64,000 nt of DNA from Paroedura picta (lineage: Eukaryota; Chordata; Lepidosauria; Squamata; Gekkonidae). Below the pieces are notes generated by a model. That model worked only from the letters and a program-made list of their open reading frames with translations. It was not told the origin of the DNA and did no database searches. Both the position numbers and the translations under genes were made by a program. The stretch lies in the NCBI RefSeq assembly GCF_049243985.1, contig NC_135369.1, positions 19,990,533 to 20,054,532 of the forward strand, in the 5' to 3' direction. Of the stretch, positions 1 to 9,057 are shown piece by piece (position 1 is the first letter of the stretch; every line of letters starts with the position of its first letter).

Positions 1-39
1 CACCAACAGGATTTATTTCTTTAAGAAAATATTTATTAG

Positions 40-512
40 ATTTAGGGTTGCCAGCTCTGGGTTGGGAAATATATGAAGACTTTGGGGGTGGAGCTGGGAG
101 TGTGTTGAATTTGAGGCAAGAAGGGACCCTCCAAAGCAGCCATTTCCTCCAGGGGGACTTGACTGTCTGTCTATCCGTCTAGCCAGTTTGGTGTAGTAGT
201 TAGGAGTGCGGACTTCTAATCTGGCGAGCCGGGTTTGATTCTGCACTGCCCCACATGCAAGCAGCTGGGTGACCTTGGGCTCGCCACGGCACTGATAAAA
301 CTGTTCTGACCAAGCAGGAATATCAGGGCTCTCTCAGCCTCACCCACCTCACAGGGTGTCTGTTGTGGGGAGAGGAAAGGGAAGGCAAATGTAAGCCGCT
401 TTGAGACTCCTTCGGGTAGAGAAAAGCTATCTATCTAATTTAGTCTGGAGAAGAACTATAATTCCAGGAGATCTCCAAGTCCCGCCTGGGAAGTGGCATA
501 TTTAGATTTTAG
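40..512 (+). mobile_element. GTTGCCA MITE split by a tRNA-SINE
   Basis: The left part (40-178) starts GGGTTGCCAGCTC and has the family's 'gggtggagc' and 'cagccattt' blocks. The right part (about 441-512) has the 'gtctggagaagaac' and 'gagatctccaagtccc' blocks. The tRNA-SINE at 181-440 sits between them, so the MITE is older than the SINE. Complete members have about 15-bp inverted ends reading TAGGGTTGCCAACCTC. Confidence 0.7.
181..440 (+). mobile_element. tRNA-derived SINE, family A (Sauria-like)
   Basis: The head has a Pol III A box (TGGTGTAGTAG) and a B box (GGTTTGATTCT). The body runs through 'gctctctcagcctcaccc' and 'tgtctgttgtggggagagg', and the tail is 'ccgctttgagactccttcgg'. The same family recurs at least ten times in the window. 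Confidence 0.85.
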
Positions 513-885
513 TTGCTACACTTCCTTGGGGTGTGTGTGTGTCTCAAGATGACTTAGAAGAGTTAAATCAGTATGGTACTTTCTCCTTTAAACATTTGTA
601 CCTGTTCCACTGATGTTCATCAAATTTTTCATGTATAAGTTAAGCCTGTAAATAGCCCCTTGCCTGAATGAAGAATCCTCTGGAGCTGACTAGCTAAGGA
701 GACTTTTTAAACAGCTGGCTTGTTCAGGCTACAAATGACTAACCCAAGTATGCAGGTTGGGAAAACAAGAAACGGAATCCGAGGAAGAAAGAGGCTAGTA
801 ACTTTCATGGACTTGCTTCCAAATCCATTGTCCTTTGTGCTTGATGTTACACATGATGACATCACTGTGGATATGGGTGTGAGTT

Positions 886-1406
886 AGAGGGGCCAGCTCC
901 TGGTTGGGAAATTCCTGGAGATTTTGGGGATGGAGCCTGAGGAAGGCAGAGTTTGGGGAGGGGCAGAACTTCAATGGGGTATGACGCCCTAGAGTCCATT
1001 TTCCAAAGCAGCCATTTTCTCTAGATGAACTTATCTCTGCCACCTAGAGATCAGTTGTAATAGCAGGAGCACTCCAGCTATCACCTAGAGCAGTGGTCCC
1101 CAACCTTTTTCAGGCTGGGGACCGGCGGCAGCAGGGAGGGCGATTGCCCGGCCGCGCATGCAAAAGTGCCGTGCATGCGCGTTTTCAGCCGCACATGGCG
1201 CATGCGCGGCCCTGCTTCCCTCTCCCCCCCCCCCCCACAGTAAGAAGCTTGCCGTGCCGCAAGCTTACGGCCTGGTAAGTTTCTTACTGCGGGGGGGGGG
1301 GGCGGGGAGAGGGAGCCGCAGCCCAGTTCCAGGGCCTTCTTGGCCCGACCCCGGGCTGCAGCCCAGTGGTTGGGGACCACCAACCTATAAGTTGGCAACC
1401 CTAGAG
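886..1406 (+). mobile_element. GTTGCCA MITE interrupted by a hAT element
   Basis: The left part at 886-1090 carries 'ccagctcctggttggg' and 'cagccattttctctag'; the right inverted end 'gttggcaaccctag' is at 1391-1404. The CpG-rich hAT element at 1091-1382 lies inside. Confidence 0.7.
1091..1382 (+). mobile_element. hAT-type non-autonomous element, CpG-rich
   Basis: It starts CAGTGGTCCCCAACC and ends with the inverted counterpart 'ggttggggaccacca'. The 8-bp flanks are acctagag (1083-1090) and acctataa (1383-1390), matching at 6 of 8. Inside are a long C run near 1227, a G run near 1290 and an inverted pair 'cagtaagaa' / 'ttcttactg'. Confidence 0.7.
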
Positions 1407-1542
1407 CAGAGGTAGTCAACCTGTGGTCCTCCAAATGTCTATGGACTACAATTCCCATGAGCCCCTGCCAGCATTTGCTGGCAGGGGCTCATGGGAATTG
1501 TAGTCCATGGACATCTGGAGGACCACAGGTTGACTACCCCTG
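1407..1542. mobile_element. Foldback hAT MITE (subfamily II)
   Basis: A 136-bp near-perfect palindrome with ends CAGAGGTAGTC / GACTACCCCTG. The flanks are ccctagag and gcctagag, a 7 of 8 target duplication. Both arms carry the subfamily II block 'ctgtggtcctcc'. A degenerate half copy follows at about 1577-1625. Confidence 0.9.
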
Positions 1543-1639
1543 GCCTAGAGTACATGAGCTGTGCTCCACCCTATATGCCAGGGCTGGCCACACTGCTCTC
1601 CAGATATCCATGGACTTCTGAAGAGCTACAGTGATTAAT

Positions 1640-1790
1640 GTTGTTATTGTTATTATTAATATTATTATTGTTTTGGTTATGTATATGTTATGAAGTTTCG
1701 TGTATTGTTCTATGTTTTATGTAAACCGCCCTGAGCCTCAAAAGAGGGTGGCAAATAAATAAATAAATTAATAAATAATAAATAAATAAA
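1640..1790 (+). mobile_element. LINE-type 3' tail with AAAT repeat
   Basis: It contains 'tgtaaaccgccctgagcc' followed by a run of AAAT units, a tail shared with copies near 29935, 31190, 47410 and 49480. It is probably the 3' end of an L2-like LINE or a SINE using it. Confidence 0.5.
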
Positions 1791-1873
1791 TCCGTGACTG
1801 CTTCGGGTAGTAAAAAGTTCCATTGTAAATAAATAAATAAATAATGGGAAAGGAAGCCGGTACCTTGAGTCAG

Positions 1874-1990
1874 GTTTGCCAACCTCCAGGGGGAGACCAG
1901 GGATCTCCTGGAATTACAGCTGTTCTTTGGACTTTACGTAAGAGTTCTCCAGGGTAAACGGGCTGCTTGGGAAGGTGGCTGGCAAACCAG
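1874..1990 (-). mobile_element. GTTGCCA MITE fragment
   Basis: It begins 'ggtttgccaacctccagg', the family's inverted end, and ends near 'ggctggcaaacc'. It is much shorter than the full-length members and internally deleted. Confidence 0.55.
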
Positions 1991-2248
1991 ATTTCAACCT
2001 GTATAATGCTCTGTGTGTTTTATGGAAATTATTTTTAAAATATCATTGTCTGCCTTTAACAGGAGGCAAAGATAAATAGATCCTTTTGTGGGGAGGGGAC
2101 ACAAAGCAAGCCAGGAACCTTTTGACCACATCCAGAGGGAAGAGGGTTTCATTCAAGTCAGCTCCATTTCTTCCTGGCTACCTTTCCGGCCATGGAGAGC
2201 CTCAGAGCTCCTTCATCCTTAGCCATTTACGGATGTCTCCCCTCCTCA

Positions 2249-2525
2249 GAGCCTCTTGTGGCGCAGAGTGGTAAGGCAGCCGTCTGAAAGCTTTGCCCAT
2301 GAGGCTGGGAGTTCGATCCCAGCAGCCGGCTCAAGGTTGACTCAGCCTTCCATCCTTCCGAGGTCTGTAAAATGAGTACCCAGCTTGCTGGGGGGTAAAC
2401 GGTAATGACTGGGGAAGGCACTGGCAAACCACCCTGTATTGAGTCTGCCATGAAAACGCTGGAGGGCGTCACCCCAAGGGTCAGACATGACTCGGTGCTT
2501 GCACAGGGGATACCTTTACCTTTTA
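2249..2525 (+). mobile_element. tRNA-derived SINE, family B
   Basis: It starts GAGCCTCTTGTGGCGCAGAG, has a B box GTTCGATCC, and ends 'gggtcagacatgactcgg' then CCTTTACCTTT, a tail resembling BovB 3' ends. The target duplication cccctcctca occurs at 2239-2248 and 2526-2535. Confidence 0.9.
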
Positions 2526-2711
2526 CCCCTCCTCACACTGGCAGGAGGTCTGGTGGGGGAACTCTGTAGGATCCTGTGAGCCATTGTGTTGCTTCAATGA
2601 AAAACCAGGAGGTAACAAGGGGTAGCTCTAGAAATCACCCAAAAATCTATGGTTTTACCACAGGCCTTCTAAAGATTCCATGTTGATCCTATGTAACTTT
2701 CAGGTTTTCAC

Positions 2712-3190
2712 ATAATCATAGAGTTGGAAGGGACCTTCAAGGTCATCTAGTCCAACCTGCTGCACAATGCAGGAACTCACAACTACTTGCTCACCCACAG
2801 AATCCAGCCTGGCATGGAGGAAATTCACCTACCATCCCACAGTGGTGATCAGCAATTCCCTGGGTATGCAAGGAAGGGCCACAGGAGACAAACACTGGCA
2901 CATCCCTTCCTGCCCACCAACTCACAATCTGCCTAAGTTCATAAAATCAGCATTTGTGTCAGATGACTCTCTAGCCTCTGCTTAAAAATTTCCAAAGAAG
3001 GAGAACCCACCACCTCCCGAGGAAGCCTGTTCCACTGAGGGACCGCTCTAACTGTCAGGAACTTCTTCCCCTGACATAGGGTTGTGGCACATAAGACACT
3101 GGTCAAATTTTCTGTCACAGATTCACGCAGTAGCAGGCAAGCAGCCCTGTCAATCCTTACTGATCCAGTGGGCCTCCATTCCAGTGGAGA
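2712..3190 (-). mobile_element. CR1 LINE 3' end
   Basis: The reversed CR1 terminus 'catagagttggaagggacc' leads into 'ggaagcctgttccactgagg', matching the 3' part of CR1 seen in plus orientation at 27.7 and 28.9 kb. It is 5' truncated, as is usual for CR1. Confidence 0.8.
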
Positions 3191-3734
3191 AAATAGCACC
3201 TTTGGCAGGCCAACTATGATAGATCATAGTCTCAGGTGAAATCTTTCCCCAGACTCTCTCCTCCACAGGTCCCACCTCCACATCAGTAATTTCCCAGGCC
3301 AGAGCTGGCAACCTTATCTGCAGTAGGATTGTTGCTTCTCCCATCTCCATATCCTTATTCATTTCATTAGTTAGTTAAACATTTTTTTTATCCCACAGCT
3401 TCCCCCCCTCCCCCCGAAAAGGCTCCTATGGCAGCTTCCAGTATATAAAAAGACATTGTTAAAACACCATAAAACTATCAATAAGCTAATAATAGAACTT
3501 CCATAAACCTAGTTGATAATAAAAAATCAGCTTAAAGTCAGCAGTCAGAAAGAGAATAAAACAGTCGCAGTTATAATAGTATAATAACAATACTTTAGCA
3601 TTTGCGTACCATTTCTGTTGCTTTACGTACGTTATCTCATAATCCTTACAACAGCCCTGTATGATAGGCCACTTTACAGAAAGAAATTCAGAAGGGAGTT
3701 GCTCAATTAAGGTCAATATAATTTACCAGCAGCA

Positions 3735-3965
3735 TGTTGTAGTTAGTAAGTTGGCTAGTAAGTTGGTACTAAGGTTTTGGACACCCAGGCTCAAATCTAC
3801 ACTGCTATGGAAGCTTACTGGCTGACCTAGGGCCAATCACATATTCTCAGGCTAACCGACCTAACAGGGTTGGTATGAAGATAAAGGGCAGCGGCAGGCG
3901 GAGATGTTAAGCCACTTTGGGTCCCCTCCTAGGAGAAAAGTGCAGTATAGATGAAGTTAATACAG
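3735..3965 (+). mobile_element. Old Sauria-type tRNA SINE
   Basis: It contains 'ggctcaaatctacact' (B box region), 'gctgacctagggccaatcac', 'taacagggttggtatgaag' and 'aagccactttgggtcccc'. It is more diverged than the family A copies. Confidence 0.65.
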
Positions 3966-3999
3966 AAATAATTTCTCGGCATTTTATTATTTATTTATT

Positions 4000-4430
4000 T
4001 CATTTAACGCATTTTTTTACCTTGCTTTTCTGTCCTCGCAGGGCCTCCAAGGCAGCTAACAAAATACAAATAATACAATCTCAACTCATTAAAACCGACG
4101 AACACATCATTAAAAGTATTACAAACAGCCAAAATAAATGTAAAACATAAAAGCAGTAGTTAAAAAACTGTGGGAGGGAAGGAAGATCAGTGAGGGAACC
4201 CCAAATGAAACAAGTCGCCAGCTGATGGCAATGGAAGGGGACAGGCAAATCTCCTTGGAGAGAGAGTTCCAGACTTCTGGTGCCACAACTGAAAAGGCCC
4301 TTTCTCCAGTTGTCACCTGCCTAATACCAGAATCATACCTCAGTTTTCTCTTTTTATTTTTACAAAATTTGTATCCCCCACCTTTCTGCTTTCACAAGGG
4401 CCACCAAGGCAGCTAAAAAATTAAAATATA
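4000..4430. mobile_element. LINE UTR-type interspersed repeat
   Basis: Two units share 'gctttcacaagggccacc' / 'ctgtcctcgcagggcctcc' type text and 'gagagagttccagacttc ... ccacaactgaaaaggccc'. A related reversed stretch occurs at 54050-54345. The class is uncertain; an L2-like LINE is most likely. Confidence 0.45.
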
Positions 4431-4790
4431 CACGAGGCTACAACTGTTGCACAACTGGCCCACGGTAGATGATCTGGTTCTGGGGAAGGTAAAATAGCTA
4501 AAGAATCCAGGGAATGTATTTAATTAATTAAAAAAAAAAACATGTGCGCACTTTACCCAATTAGGGACCTCAAAGCTATAACCAATCAAAAAAGCTATGA
4601 CCAATTAAAAAACAGCAAATGACCACCACAATAGTATACAGGAGAGGTAGGAAAAGGATACAAATTATAATCCAGGCAGGAAATAGCAGACTTGTGAAAA
4701 GGGTAGGTGGGGGATTAGAGGGACAATGTTCAAGGATTCCTGGTCACTCTGAAGTTCATATGGGACAAAGTGGTGGCTTCTAATCCAGTG

Positions 4791-5041
4791 AGAACTCAGA
4801 AGTGGAGCTGTACAATAAAATACTGTAAAACTTGTTGATTATTTATTATATATACCTATCTTTTATATAGAGTGTATCATCACAGTTCTGACCACTGAGG
4901 AAGACCCAGTAGGGTCGAAACACATTTGGTCTTATGTGCTGTTAGTTCTGTATAGTTTTTATTCTGTTTTTAATTGTGCATTATAATAAATAATCAACAA
5001 GTTTTACATTATTTTATTGTACAGCTCAGCTTCTGAGTTCC
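4791..5041. mobile_element. Inverted-repeat element with hammerhead-like core (Penelope-like?)
   Basis: Two arms of about 59 bp (4791-4849 and 4982-5041) are inverted copies with only a few differences. The 130-bp centre holds CTGAGGA (4895-4901), a 5-bp stem GACCC/GGGTC with loop AGTA, then GAAAC (4917-4921). Upstream GTGTA (4872-4876) pairs with ACAC after the GAAA. Penelope-like retroelements are known to carry hammerhead motifs and inverted terminal structures; the assignment is an inference. Confidence 0.5.
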
Positions 5042-5167
5042 TACCTGTTAAGGTTGGGTTGTGTTCTGTTTTAGGTTTTGGTTTTGCATTCTAAACTGGT
5101 GAGCCAGGTTTGATTCCCTGCTCCAAAGCAGCCATTGTCACTAGGGGAACCAAGCTCTGTCAGTCAG

Positions 5168-5490
5168 ATGTTGTTGTTGTTGTTGTTGTTGTTAGGTGCG
5201 AAGTCGTGTCCAACCCATCGCGACCCCATGGACAATGATCCTCCAGGCCTTCCTGTCCTCTACCATTCCTCAAAGTCCATTTAAGTTTGCACCTACTGCT
5301 TCAGTGACTCCATCCAGCCACCTCATTCTCTGTCGTCCCCTTCTTCTTTTGCCCTCAATCGCTCCCAGCATTAGGCTCTTCTCCAGGGATTCCTTCCTTC
5401 TCAAGAGGTGGCCAAAGTATTTCAGTTTCATCTTCAGGATCTGGCCTTCTAAGGAGCAGTCAGGGCTGATCTCCTCTAGGACTCACTCAG
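5168..5490 (-). mobile_element. BovB (RTE) LINE 3' end
   Basis: The reversed tail (TTG)n at 5168-5192 leads into 'gtgcgaagtcgtgtccaac', 'cgaccccatggacaatgatc', 'ccatccagccacctcattct' and 'gaggtggccaaagtatttc', a pattern I recognise from BovB 3' regions. It is 5' truncated. A second copy enters the window at 63942. Confidence 0.8.
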
Positions 5491-5649
5491 ATACCAGTGG
5501 TAAATCTGGGAAATCTCCAGCCACCATTTGGGTCCTTGACTCGCTCCAGAGCCATTTTAACATCTGCCCTTAGGGCCCATGGAATTGGGCAAGACCTGTG
5601 ATCTGCTTTCCAGTGTTGTTTGGCTTGAGTCTGGTGTCTTTCCAGAAAG

Positions 5650-5872
5650 GACCTTTGGCTCATGGGAGAACATAGTCACATAGCTAAGGGCCTTATACTG
5701 AATCAGACCATTGGTTCATCGAGGTTAACATTGTCTATTCAAACTGGCAGCAGCTCTCCAGGGTCTTTCACATCACCTCCTATGTGAGTCTTTAAACAGG
5801 AAGATGCTGGGAATTGAATCTGGGGCCATCTGCATGCTACTTAGAGACTCTAGCATTAAGCCACAGCCCCTA
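5650..5872 (-). mobile_element. tRNA-derived SINE, family C
   Basis: Reversed copy: 'ccttatactgaatcagacca' at the left and 'gggaattgaatctggggcc' (B box) near the right. The family head reads 'gtggctcagtggtagagcat' in better copies, resembling an alanine-type tRNA. Confidence 0.7.
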
Positions 5873-6485
5873 CCTGCGGGGTCCGTTTTTCTTGGTAGCC
5901 CTCAGTTTTGATCATTCCAGGTTCCTTAGAGGCGAACACACCCCTCTAAAAATATGGGCTTGCTTCAGACATTTAAGGGAAAAGGGGCTGAGAGATATGT
6001 GCAGAGGAAGGAGGGTTAATTCCCTTCTCTACCGTGTAATGCCCTAATCCAGATTGGCTCCTGATATAGCTGCTATTGACCTTCTAAAAAGTCTAGGAAG
6101 ATCTGATCACGGGATCTGTCCTTTAGTGTCTCATCTAGCGAGCCTCTCAAACCAAGGATAGCTTAACGAGCCACACCCCCTTCACTATTACAAATTGCTG
6201 AGGGCTGCCGCACTTACTGTATTAATTCAGTCCACGGTGTCCTGTCCTCCAATGATTTAAAAGCCAAGGGAGGGATTGTTATTTGGGTTTAAGTTTATAG
6301 AAATCCCGAGGGGCAGCCTAGTCGCTCCCCTTAGCAACCAAAGTGCTGACACTCAGGGAGTGGGGCAGCTGATCTTGGATCTTGGCAGAAGACTGGCTCC
6401 CTGGGATCTTTCTGGATCTTCATGATCCCAAGGATGAACACGCTCTGATCCAGGGTATATTTTTCCTGCACAGTAATGTCTGCAG

Positions 6486-6732
6486 TAGAGCCTCTTGTGG
6501 CGCAGAGTGGTAAGGCAGCCGTCTGAAAGCTTTGCCCATGAGGCTGGGAGTTCGATCCCAGCAGCCGGCTCAAGGTTGACTCAACCTTCCATCCTTCCGA
6601 GGTCTGTAAAATGAGTACCCAGCTTGCTGGGGGGTAAACGGTAATGACTGGGGAAGGCCATGAAAACGCTAGAGGGCGTCACCCCAAGGGTCAGACATGA
6701 CTCGGTGCTTGCACAGGGGATACCTTTACCTT
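6486..6732 (+). mobile_element. tRNA-derived SINE, family B
   Basis: It has the same head and tail as the copy at 2249, with a short internal deletion near 6655. The target duplication taatgtctgcag (12 bp) is at 6474-6485 and 6733-6744. The near identity to the 2249 copy indicates recent activity. Confidence 0.9.
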
Positions 6733-6787
6733 TAATGTCTGCAGCTCAGACAAACACACCCTGGTGGTGCATGAAATGGGCAGCTGA

Positions 6788-6985
6788 TAGGCCATCTCCT
6801 GTGGCTCAGTAGAAGAGCATGCACAATGTCCCAGATTCAATCCCTGATATCTCCAGGACTCAGGGAACTAGGAGAAGCCCTTCTCTATTTGTCCCTCGAG
6901 AGAACTGTTGTCCACTTAATCAGACATTGTGGAGCTAGATCAGCCAATGGTCTGACATAGAACAAGGCAACTTTCTGTGGTCGAA
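6788..6985 (+). mobile_element. tRNA-derived SINE, family C
   Basis: 'ctgtggctcagtagaagagc' at the head, 'agattcaatccctgatatct' at the B box and 'aacaaggcaactttctgtgg' at the tail. Confidence 0.65.
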
Positions 6986-7044
6986 GCCTCAGTGAATGAG
7001 GAAGAGCCCTTGTTAGGATCGGGAGGGTGGTTGCATACACACAT

Positions 7045-7240
7045 ACGTATGAAACTGCCTTACACTGAATCCATGAGGTCAGTTCTGTCTACTCAAGACA
7101 GATGGTAGGTCTCCAGAGTTGCAGGCAGAGGTCTTTCACATCATCTACTGCTTGGACCTTTTAACTTGGGAGGCTAGGAATTGAACCTGAAACTTTCTGC
7201 ATTCCAGGCAGATGCTCTACCATGAAGCTGCAGTCCTCAT
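7045..7240 (-). mobile_element. tRNA-derived SINE, family C
   Basis: Reversed copy: 'gaaactgccttacactgaat' left, 'aggaattgaacctgaaac' B box, and 'gatgctctaccatgaagct' A box at right. Confidence 0.7.
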
Positions 7241-7352
7241 GTCTTTGTTGGGGAGGAAGATAATTCATTTTGCAATGAATGAGAAACTAAAAGGAAAAGA
7301 CTCCTTCTGTCCCCACCATCTGTAAACTGCTGGATGCGGTATAAATAAATGG

Positions 7353-7756
7353 TTAAGGCCGAAGTGGGAGGAGAAAGGGGTGGGACCTGTCCAGGATAGC
7401 AGAAGGCGCTGATTGACCCCTTGCTCGGACTGACAAGAATGCCAGCCAGTTGGGTGAGGGGTCAATCGGAAGGCACGAAACCAGCAGGACGGACGCCGCT
7501 GAGCTCGCTCCTGCCCGCGGTTCCCACACACCTCCCGGATTCAGCATACACAGTAAGGGCCCGCACATCCAACATCTCGACCCAGACAACATTGCACACA
7601 CACACACACACTGCCACCTCCACCCAAAACTCTTCACGGGTGGCCTCCCCCCCATCAGCCCAACCTGCACCTCCTTCACCTCGCCGCCAACCCTTCTCCC
7701 CACCGTGCCCATTCCCCTTTCAAAGCCCATTTATTTTAAATGGGCTTTGAAGCTAG
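7353..7756 (+). mobile_element. Helitron-like non-autonomous element (3' end clear)
   Basis: A GC-rich body ends in a perfect 13-bp hairpin (arms 7721-7733 and 7737-7749, loop TTT) followed by AAG, CTAG (7753-7756) and T. A hairpin just before CTRR and insertion before T is the Helitron 3' signature. Related ends occur at 40031-40064 (minus) and 25578-25600 (plus). The 5' boundary is uncertain; it is set where similarity to the 25.3-kb copy starts. Confidence 0.45.
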
Positions 7757-7951
7757 TATATACAATATAATCCTAACTACCTCCAGCATCCTTAAAAGTA
7801 TTTCAGACCTGGGCGTTAGGCAAGTGCGGGAAATCTGATTATTCCTGAGGCAGGCAGGGAATGTGATTCTGGGAGGGGGGAGCAGGGAAACCAAAAGAAG
7901 CCAAGAAAGGCACTTAATCCATCTTCTCTTTTTCCTTTACTGTCTTTAAAG

Positions 7952-9057
7952 GTTGCAAAATCAAAGCTCTGAGGGCAAAGACCAATACCTACATCAAAAC
8001 TCCAGTACGTGGTGAAGAACCTGTGTTCATGGTGACTGGGCGGCGGGAGGACGTCGCCATGGCAAGGAGAGAGATCATTTCTGCAGCCGAGCACTTCTCC
8101 ATGATCCGGGCCTCTCGTAACAAGGCTGGCACGACTTTCGGTAGCGCCCCAACCTTGCCGGGACAAGTCACCATCCGGGTCCGGGTCCCATACCGTGTGG
8201 TGGGCTTGGTGGTAGGACCCAAAGGAGCCACCATCAAGCGGATCCAGCAGCAGACCAACACCTACATCATCACTCCCAGCCGAGACCGGGACCCTGTCTT
8301 TGAGATCACAGGAGCGCCGGGAAACGTGGAACGAGCCCGAGAGGAGATCGAAACCCACATTGCAGTCCGGACGGGCAAGATTCTCGAATACAACAATGAA
8401 AATGACTTCCTGTCCAGCAGTCCTGATTCAGGCATGGAGAATCGTTACTCAGAGGCCTGGCGGGTCCACACTCCGGCTCCCGGCTGCAAGCCTCTCTCCA
8501 CCTTCCGTCAAAACAGCCTCGGGTGCATTGGAGACTGCTCTGTGGACCCAGCTTACGAGACTCCCCGGCTGAATGACCAAAACGATTTCAATTACAGTTA
8601 CCTCTTTCCCAACTATGGTGTCAACAAACAAGATCTCTACTATGGGGTTCCAGAGTCTGGCGCTCCCTTGTGGGCTGGGCAGGAAAATACCAACCCGGTC
8701 TCTGTCCTCTTCTCTAAGCAGCAACGATCTAGCAATACTGGCACCATCCACCCAAACTCGCATCGTTCCCCATCCTCCTCTATACAAGAGCCTTCCCTCT
8801 CCGGGCTTCCTAGAAGGTCTCAGGGGGAGCCCTTACAAGGGTTTTCCAAACTGGGTGCTTCCTCTGCCACCCGGACATCCATCTCCAGCAGCCGGGAGTG
8901 CATGGTGTGCTTTGAAAGCGAGGTCACAGCAGCCCTAGTTCCGTGCGGCCATAATCTCTTCTGCATGGAGTGTGCCGTGCGGATCTGTGAGAGAACTGAC
9001 CCGGAATGCCCGGTGTGCCACGCAACAGCCACTCAGGCCATTAGAATATTTTCTTAA
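7952..9057 (+). CDS. MEX3A: MEX3A, last coding exon (KH1 end, KH2, RING)
   Basis: This exon encodes 367 residues plus a split glycine codon, against about 520 aa for the human protein. It opens with [13 protein letters not shown], the half of KH1 after the GxxG loop, behind a good acceptor (pyrimidine tract, AG at 7950-7951). KH2 follows, with its GPKG loop at 8215-8226. A RING finger closes the protein at 8899-9018 (CMVC, CGHNLFC, CPVC), followed by the conserved end RIFS and TAA. The linker has MEX3A-type blocks ([35 protein letters not shown]), which separates it from MEX3B, C and D. MEX3 proteins bind mRNA through the KH pair and act as RING E3 ligases. The reading frame is intact. The ATG at 8029 is internal and not a start; translation begins in exon 1, outside the window. 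Confidence 0.95.

Larger units (their letters stand above)
1..7951 (+). other. MEX3A: 3' part of MEX3A intron 1
   Basis: No exon is recognisable here. In MEX3A the first exon encodes a GC-rich N-terminus and ends inside KH1 just after its GxxG loop (GRQG); nothing resembling that is present on the plus strand, so exon 1 must lie upstream of the window. The interval holds nested SINEs, MITEs, a BovB 3' end and a CR1 3' end, listed separately. Stretches 512-885, 1990-2240, 4430-4790 and 6000-6470 show nothing I can name. The interval ends with a pyrimidine-rich tract and AG at 7950-7951. Confidence 0.75.

Noticed and set aside
2249-2330. Possible tRNA genes at SINE heads
   Set aside because: A and B boxes are present, but no intact cloverleaf; the same heads recur with SINE bodies and tails.
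7816-8358. 180-aa minus-strand frame
   Set aside because: It is the antisense shadow of the MEX3A exon, where codon bias keeps the other strand open.
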